Shown: positions 5,432 through 9,248 of the stretch, piece by piece
How positions within the stretch are numbered: the stretch's first letter is position 1
Layout: every line of letters begins with the position of its first letter
Origin: Candidatus Portnoybacteria bacterium CG10_big_fil_rev_8_21_14_0_10_36_7
GTDB lineage: Bacteria > Patescibacteriota > Minisyncoccia > Portnoybacterales > PFDW01
Length of the DNA stretch: 9,248 nt
Direction: 5' to 3'
Assembly (NCBI GenBank): GCA_002793835.1
Contig: PFDW01000041.1
Span: 1 to 9,248, forward strand
Notes under the pieces: generated by a model
Seen by the model: the letters and a program-made list of their open reading frames with translations, nothing else
The model's database searches: none
What the model was told of the DNA's origin: nothing
Made by a program: the position numbers and the translations under genes

Positions 5432-7318
5432 ATGAAAAGTTTTCGAAGACAATTAACATCTTTTTTAAGGTATTCATCAATACTCCTGCCTCTGTTATTT
5501 TTTTTCCTTTCTATACAGTTCAAGGATTTATTTTATTTATTTATTTCTCTTGTTCTAATCATAGTTAATGTTGTTATCGTTTTTCCCTCATTTTTATCCA
5601 ATAAAGCTATAAGATTTCCTAAATTTAAACAATTAAAAATTATAACTAAAGAAAATAATGCTGAAAACAAGAATTCCCTAAAGCAAATTATAGAAATTAA
5701 AAAATTTTCAGTTTTTGTTCTAGTTTCAACACTCTACTTCTCTGCTTTTCTAATATTCAATGCAAATCAAGTGAGCCTAAGTTCCAACATACTTTTAAAT
5801 CACTTTCACACTTTAATTTTATCAGCAAAGGATAATCTGTTATTTTTCATAGGATTTCCAATTTTGGCTTTTTTTCTTTTTAGAAATTTTCGACAGAAAA
5901 AACATAATTTAAGGTTTCAGTTCCTAACAACTTTAGTAATTTTGGCCATATCTCTGATTCTGAGTTTCCCTGTAGTATTCATATTTCCAATAATTGAGGG
6001 AAATTATTTCGGAGTAAAATTTTCTAGTAAAAATAGTAGTGCTCTTTCCGACCCACAAAAAATAGCTGATGCTTTAGGGAGCTTGCAGACTCCGCCGAAG
6101 GTTATCAGCACAGGTGATGGTTTTAAAGAAAAGATATTAAATACTGAATTTTCTTCTATGAAAAGAAGTAAATTTTATAAAGACAAGGTTGTAACTAAAC
6201 TATCAAGTAAATACATTTATACTTTAAAACAACCCCAAACAAACCTATCCTTATACAAAAATTTTCTTTTTGTTAAAGATCTAGATAAAGCAGCTCTGCA
6301 AAAGATTAGCCCTCCACTTGGAAAAGCCTTCCTAAAATCGAATATCGACTCTAGTTCAATTAAAGAAACTGCGGAAATTAAAATTGTCAGTAGGCAAGAA
6401 TATCTGAAATTAAGAGATGAACAAATAAACAAGGAAGTTGCCGAAATCGATGGCATAATAAAAGATATCTCGAACGACATTGCGTATATGGGCGGTTTGA
6501 TTTCTAGAGCGAGAGCTGAACAAGCTGATTTACAAGCATCAGTTGATCGAGCTCGAAGCCTAAGAGAAGAAGATTATCAATACTGCATAACCGCAGGCTA
6601 CAATTCTTTTTATTACGGAACCTTTATAAGAACGTATTCTGACGCAGAGTGCGATGCTGAAAGAAGAGAATGGGATCAAACAATTGCGAATCTAGAAAGT
6701 AAGATTCAAGAATATGCTCCGGCTATCTCACAAGGACAAGAAAGGCTCGCTACACTAAGATACTACAAAGAAACTTATGAAGCGGTTAGGGAACTTATTG
6801 AGGGCCAGAAGGAATCTGCGATTCAAGAACTTGGTCTTTTTGAACCAGATAAAACACTTTATGTTGTACTTGAAAACGTAGGCGGTAAGGAACTTGATGT
6901 TTATCTGGGAACTTTAGTTCACGAATATTTACATTTCACTTCTTATATTTCTGATGAGAGAAAATTACCTAGATTCTTTGAGGAAGGGTTGACCGAGTAC
7001 TTTTCCCGAAAAGTGCTTCGCGGCAATGGGAGCTCTCAACAAATTGGTTATCCTATTATTGTAAAAATTATTGAAGAGGTAACGAAAAAGATACCCGAAG
7101 ATGAACTGAAAAGAATATATCTTGCCAAGGACACTGAAAGCTTAAAGCGAAGTCTGAATAAGGCTTATGGTGAAAAGTTTTATGACGATACTGAGTACTT
7201 CTTTGATTATTTAATTTGGGATTTCTCATCAGATAAGGCGTTAAAAACGGCAAACGATATCATGTTCAGAATTGGGGGAGCACAATTAACAGAAGCAGAC
7301 ATGGAGAGCTCACTTTAG
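5432..7318 (+). CDS. Multi-pass membrane gluzincin metalloprotease (HExxH)
   Basis: 628 residues. Seen in order: about five membrane segments (14-29, 33-52, 92-110, 134-150, 164-187); a predicted extracytoplasmic region (190-320); helical coiled coil (about 325-380 and 405-460) interrupted by an aromatic loop with two cysteines (Cys385, Cys407) that could form a disulfide; then a protease domain with HEYLH at 497-501 and FEEGLTEYF at 515-524. His497 and His501 would bind zinc, Glu498 would act as catalyst, and Glu518 (EEG, like NEG of M1-type gluzincins) is the likely third ligand. With five segments and a positive N-terminus the active site lies outside the cytoplasm. The combination of membrane bundle, coiled coil and peptidase does not match a named family I know. 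It converges with the coiled-coil gene, stops overlapping by 4 bp. The ATG has no Shine-Dalgarno site. Confidence 0.85.
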   Translation: MKSFRRQLTSFLRYSSILLPLLFFFLSIQFKDLFYLFISLVLIIVNVVIVFPSFLSNKAIRFPKFKQLKIITKENNAENKNSLKQIIEIKKFSVFVLVSTLYFSAFLIFNANQVSLSSNILLNHFHTLILSAKDNLLFFIGFPILAFFLFRNFRQKKHNLRFQFLTTLVILAISLILSFPVVFIFPIIEGNYFGVKFSSKNSSALSDPQKIADALGSLQTPPKVISTGDGFKEKILNTEFSSMKRSKFYKDKVVTKLSSKYIYTLKQPQTNLSLYKNFLFVKDLDKAALQKISPPLGKAFLKSNIDSSSIKETAEIKIVSRQEYLKLRDEQINKEVAEIDGIIKDISNDIAYMGGLISRARAEQADLQASVDRARSLREEDYQYCITAGYNSFYYGTFIRTYSDAECDAERREWDQTIANLESKIQEYAPAISQGQERLATLRYYKETYEAVRELIEGQKESAIQELGLFEPDKTLYVVLENVGGKELDVYLGTLVHEYLHFTSYISDERKLPRFFEEGLTEYFSRKVLRGNGSSQQIGYPIIVKIIEEVTKKIPEDELKRIYLAKDTESLKRSLNKAYGEKFYDDTEYFFDYLIWDFSSDKALKTANDIMFRIGGAQLTEADMESSL

Positions 7319-8526
7319 TCAGCTTTTTGTATTTTAAACTTAAAAACCTTTCCATCAATAGCATCTTTGCACTCAAACATTATTTCTTTGTCATTGATTG
7401 AAATACCAATTGCATCAGCAGTTATTTTGTTATCTATATCAACTGTTTTTGGGGGCAATTCATTTAGGTTATCAATTAACTCCTTTGCACCTTGAGCTTT
7501 TGGATAGTTGTTGCTAATTGTTTTGTAATAAGAAGTTTTTACTGCATAAAGATAGCATAGAGCTAAGTCTTCCCGCTGAAAACTAGTTGTTTTTAAGAAA
7601 GGGTATTTTCCAAGCATTTCTTCATTAAATTTTTTTGCTAGCATAATTGTCTGAATTCTGTTTTGTAAGGCGCTTTCCGTTTTACTTTTAGCTTTATCTT
7701 TATATTCATTACGAAATTTATCGAAGTCAACTGAAATATTAGTAACTGCCTCGTATAATTTAGGGGTTTTATAGTCAGCTGAATCCTTATTCCCTGTTCC
7801 ATAATCTTTCAAAACTGTATACATGGATGAGAATAAATTTTTGTATTTAATAAGCGTTTCGTAGCCATAAGGATATGAAATTTTTATCTCCTCTTCGTCT
7901 ATGTATTTGAAATCAGCTTTTGTATACTTTTCAAGGGTAATAAGCTCTGGAAAATTAGCATAAAGCTCTTCATTGGACTTTTTTTCGTAACGATTAAAGA
8001 AGTCCCTCATAATAGCGTCCTCCTTTAAATTATTAAGGTAATTTAACATTAAACTTGATCTAATATTTGATTCTTTGCCTAACTCAATTTGAGATTGATA
8101 GTAAGCAGAGTGGCTATTGTAATAACTATTCAAAAACTGCCTTTTCTTTCCCAACAACAAGCTTTTTTTGCTACCAATTGAATCTAGTTTTTTTTTATTT
8201 ATTTCTAATGTTTTAAGGTATTCTTCTTTATTCTTTTTTTTTAAATTTTCAATCCCTAATAATTCATCAAATTTATCGATTGACTGTTCGTGCGAAATAT
8301 CTTTATCTTTGTGTGTTTCATCTAAGAGTTGGGAAGTTCTATCTTCTAGTTGCTCCTGCTCATAAAGCATTGAAATTTCCTGTCTCGTCGCGTCCGAGGC
8401 AAAAACTGTCATTTGCTTTAAAGCGCTCCACTCAAAAGCCTTATAAATAACGCTTAAGACTAGAATGATGGGTATAAGAAGGGTCAATATAAGTCTTATA
8501 CTTAAGCCCTTAGGTGAATCTTCCAT
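7315..8526 (-). CDS. Membrane-anchored coiled-coil hypothetical protein
   Basis: No family recognised. 403 residues: one N-terminal membrane segment (11-28; Arg11 before it suggests N-in, C-out), a strongly charged Glu/Lys-rich helical region typical of coiled coil (about 45-130), a further helical, Tyr-rich body (130-350), and a small C-terminal beta-like domain (360-403) ending in FKFKIQKAD. Only two cysteines (324, 386) and no catalytic motif are visible, so a structural, tether or adaptor role is more likely than an enzymatic one. Its stop overlaps that of the metalloprotease, and the same 17-bp element lies upstream of each gene, so the two may be co-regulated; it could be a partner or substrate of the protease (inference). 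The ATG at 8524-8526 has no Shine-Dalgarno site. Confidence 0.8.
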   Translation of the reverse strand: MEDSPKGLSIRLILTLLIPIILVLSVIYKAFEWSALKQMTVFASDATRQEISMLYEQEQLEDRTSQLLDETHKDKDISHEQSIDKFDELLGIENLKKKNKEEYLKTLEINKKKLDSIGSKKSLLLGKKRQFLNSYYNSHSAYYQSQIELGKESNIRSSLMLNYLNNLKEDAIMRDFFNRYEKKSNEELYANFPELITLEKYTKADFKYIDEEEIKISYPYGYETLIKYKNLFSSMYTVLKDYGTGNKDSADYKTPKLYEAVTNISVDFDKFRNEYKDKAKSKTESALQNRIQTIMLAKKFNEEMLGKYPFLKTTSFQREDLALCYLYAVKTSYYKTISNNYPKAQGAKELIDNLNELPPKTVDIDNKITADAIGISINDKEIMFECKDAIDGKVFKFKIQKAD

Positions 8527-8541
8527 ATTATAGGTTTATAA
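8525..8541 (+). repeat. Shared 17-bp element, copy 2 (coiled-coil gene promoter)
   Basis: ATATTATAGGTTTATAA, one mismatch from the copy at 5401-5417 and in the same orientation. Here it covers the start codon and the region just upstream of the minus-strand gene, where a repressor would block transcription or translation start. Confidence 0.45.
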
Positions 8542-8570
8542 GATTACATCTCGACTGTACGAAAAGTCAA
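8535..8570 (-). promoter_or_regulatory. Promoter region of the coiled-coil gene
   Basis: Minus strand: TTGACT (8570-8565), 16-bp spacer, TGTAAT (8548-8543), leader about 9-10 nt. An alternative -10 box TATAAA (8540-8535) ends 8 nt before the ATG and would give a nearly leaderless message. No ribosome binding site is present in either case. Confidence 0.4.
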
Positions 8571-8614
8571 ATATTTTATGTTTTACCAGTAATCTTTATA
8601 GAAATAACTATGCT

Positions 8615-8634
8615 ATCTATTTTAATTAATAGAT
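8615..8634. other. AT-rich inverted repeat downstream of tRNA-Phe
   Basis: ATCTATT (8615-8621) and AATAGAT (8628-8634) form a 7-bp stem with a 6-nt loop, about 30 nt beyond the tRNA 3' end. It could end the tRNA transcript, but there is no T-run after it on the minus strand. The rest of the 140-bp gap (8527-8666) holds only the coiled-coil gene's promoter. Confidence 0.3.
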
Positions 8635-8666
8635 TGTTTACTGTCCGAAGCTTTAGTGAATGACAG

Positions 8667-8739
8667 TGCCGGGGGTCGGAGTCGAACCGACATAGCCCGT
8701 TTTTCAGACGGGTGCGTTGACCACCTCTGCCACCCCGGC
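8667..8739 (-). tRNA. tRNA-Phe (anticodon GAA)
   Basis: 73 nt on the minus strand. Acceptor GCCGGGG (8739-8733) pairs perfectly with CCCCGGC (8674-8668); discriminator A8667. Anticodon arm CCCGT-CTGAAAA-ACGGG has GAA at 8705-8703; the T arm GTCGG-TTCGACT-CCGAC is perfect; the variable loop is 4 nt. CCA is not encoded (A is followed by CTG), so a CCA-adding enzyme is needed. The D arm is weak: only G10-C25 and C11-G24 pair, with A12-C23 and G13-A22 mismatched, though A14, G18 and G19 are in place. Its first 36 bases also encode the end of the upstream nuclease-like ORF. It was probably transcribed with that operon. Confidence 0.93.
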
Positions 8740-9135
8740 GTCTAGCTTTTTCCAGATTACTACTGATCTAGCAACTTCCGCTCTTATATGATAATCAGAA
8801 ACACTATCGTTAACTATTAAAAATGCCACCGCATTTGGATCTTTTCTTTTATTTCTGTATTCAAGGGCATAAGCAAGACTACTTTTAAATTGAAAAGGTA
8901 TTTTCATCTCGACTCCATCATGATCCGTATAAACCCAGGCGTCTATTCCTTTCTTTTTTTGTTTTAAAGTACTTGTTTTAATTCCTGCGATTAATCCTTC
9001 TTCAGCCATTTGGCTGAGAATATCAATTGCCCTTCTCTTGTTCCTCTTTCCCTTTTCAAGTGATTCCCTAACAATATCCGGTTTCGAAGTATTTAGAAAA
9101 TGACTAGGATAACCTAAATGAGCTTCCGCTGTCAT
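8704..9135 (-). CDS. Small PD-(D/E)xK nuclease-like hypothetical protein, running into tRNA-Phe
   Basis: 143 residues. An N-terminal helical part (18-60, rich in Lys/Arg) is followed by GIDAWVYTDHDGVEMKIPFQFKSS (63-86), whose pattern GID...(I/V)PxQxKSS resembles the active-site core of PD-(D/E)xK-fold proteins with a Q-x-K variant (Asp65, Gln82, Lys84), then a hydrophobic strand AVAFLIVND and a final helix. A nuclease role is inferred from this motif only. The ATG lies 2 nt after the cupin stop (TAACAATG), so it is co-transcribed. Unusually, codon 133 starts exactly at base 1 of tRNA-Phe: the last 11 residues are encoded by tRNA sequence and the TGA stop lies in the anticodon loop (8706-8704). 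Loss of one A in the AAAAA run near 8750 would give a TAG just before the tRNA, so a frameshift or assembly error should be considered. Confidence 0.75.
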   Translation of the reverse strand: MTAEAHLGYPSHFLNTSKPDIVRESLEKGKRNKRRAIDILSQMAEEGLIAGIKTSTLKQKKKGIDAWVYTDHDGVEMKIPFQFKSSLAYALEYRNKRKDPNAVAFLIVNDSVSDYHIRAEVARSVVIWKKLDAGVAEVVNAPV

Positions 9136-9137
9136 TG

Positions 9138-9248
9138 TTAATCAAGTCCAATCCCGATTCCAATATATAAAAGCTCTGCATTTCCAAGATTTTTTACCTG
9201 ATGAATACTTTTTGCTGGGACTATAATCCTATCTCCCGCACCAACTTT
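9138..9248 (-). CDS. Cupin-domain protein, C-terminal fragment (start outside window)
   Basis: 36 codons plus TAA (9140-9138) enter from the right edge. The translation contains GDRIIVPAKSIHQVKN followed by LGNAELLYIGIGIGLD. The G-D-x(4)-P-x(4)-H pattern is the second cupin motif, with the metal-binding His, and the ending beta strand fits mannose-6-phosphate-isomerase-like small cupins. The substrate cannot be told from this fragment. It is the upstream gene of the minus-strand unit with the nuclease-like gene and tRNA-Phe. Confidence 0.8.
   Translation of the reverse strand, partial: KVGAGDRIIVPAKSIHQVKNLGNAELLYIGIGIGLD

Noticed and set aside
8667..8739. tRNA-Phe as an integration site of a mobile element
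   Set aside because: No integrase, no repeated copy of the tRNA 3' end and no phage or plasmid gene are visible in the window.
1..9248. CRISPR array, insertion sequence, riboswitch or rRNA
   Set aside because: No regularly spaced repeats, transposase motif, conserved riboswitch core or rRNA-like segment was found on either strand.

Overview
This AT-rich, gene-dense window looks like a chromosomal piece of a Candidate Phyla Radiation (Patescibacteria) genome, possibly Microgenomates-like. That placement is an inference. It rests on small genes, tight packing, poor Shine-Dalgarno sites, -10 boxes lying almost on the start codons, many membrane-anchored proteins of unknown family, and an HPS-like sugar-phosphate enzyme. 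No ribosomal RNA or marker protein is present to settle it. There is no CRISPR array, insertion sequence or phage gene.

Layout, left to right. Positions 1-1814 hold a minus-strand operon: a pteridine-reductase-like SDR (1086-1814), a polytopic membrane protein (421-1089, ATGA overlap) and a nickel superoxide dismutase (1-386, cut by the window edge). Next come three convergent gene pairs whose stop codons overlap or nearly touch: an anchored Ser/Pro-linker protein (1876-2424 +) facing a secreted clan GH-A glycosidase (2418-3512 -); an HPS/OMPDC-superfamily barrel (3600-4394 +) facing a slipin (4397-5149 -); and a five-TM gluzincin metalloprotease (5432-7318 +) facing an anchored coiled-coil protein (7315-8526 -). 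The right end is a minus-strand unit: the end of a cupin (9138-9248), a PD-(D/E)xK-like protein (8704-9135) and tRNA-Phe(GAA) (8667-8739).

How the genes may work together. Much of the content concerns the cell envelope and stress: superoxide removal, a slipin membrane scaffold, a membrane protease and its coiled-coil neighbour, and a secreted glycosidase. The SDR and the ECF-S-like membrane protein could form a small cofactor uptake/reduction unit, but this is a guess.

The most interesting signals are: (i) the nuclease-like ORF runs exactly in frame into tRNA-Phe and ends at a TGA inside the anticodon loop; (ii) the protease/coiled-coil pair is bounded at both ends by a nearly identical 17-bp element and is a candidate uncharacterised envelope system; (iii) the HPS-like enzyme has an altered active site and a large insertion; (iv) promoters suggest leaderless or near-leaderless transcription.
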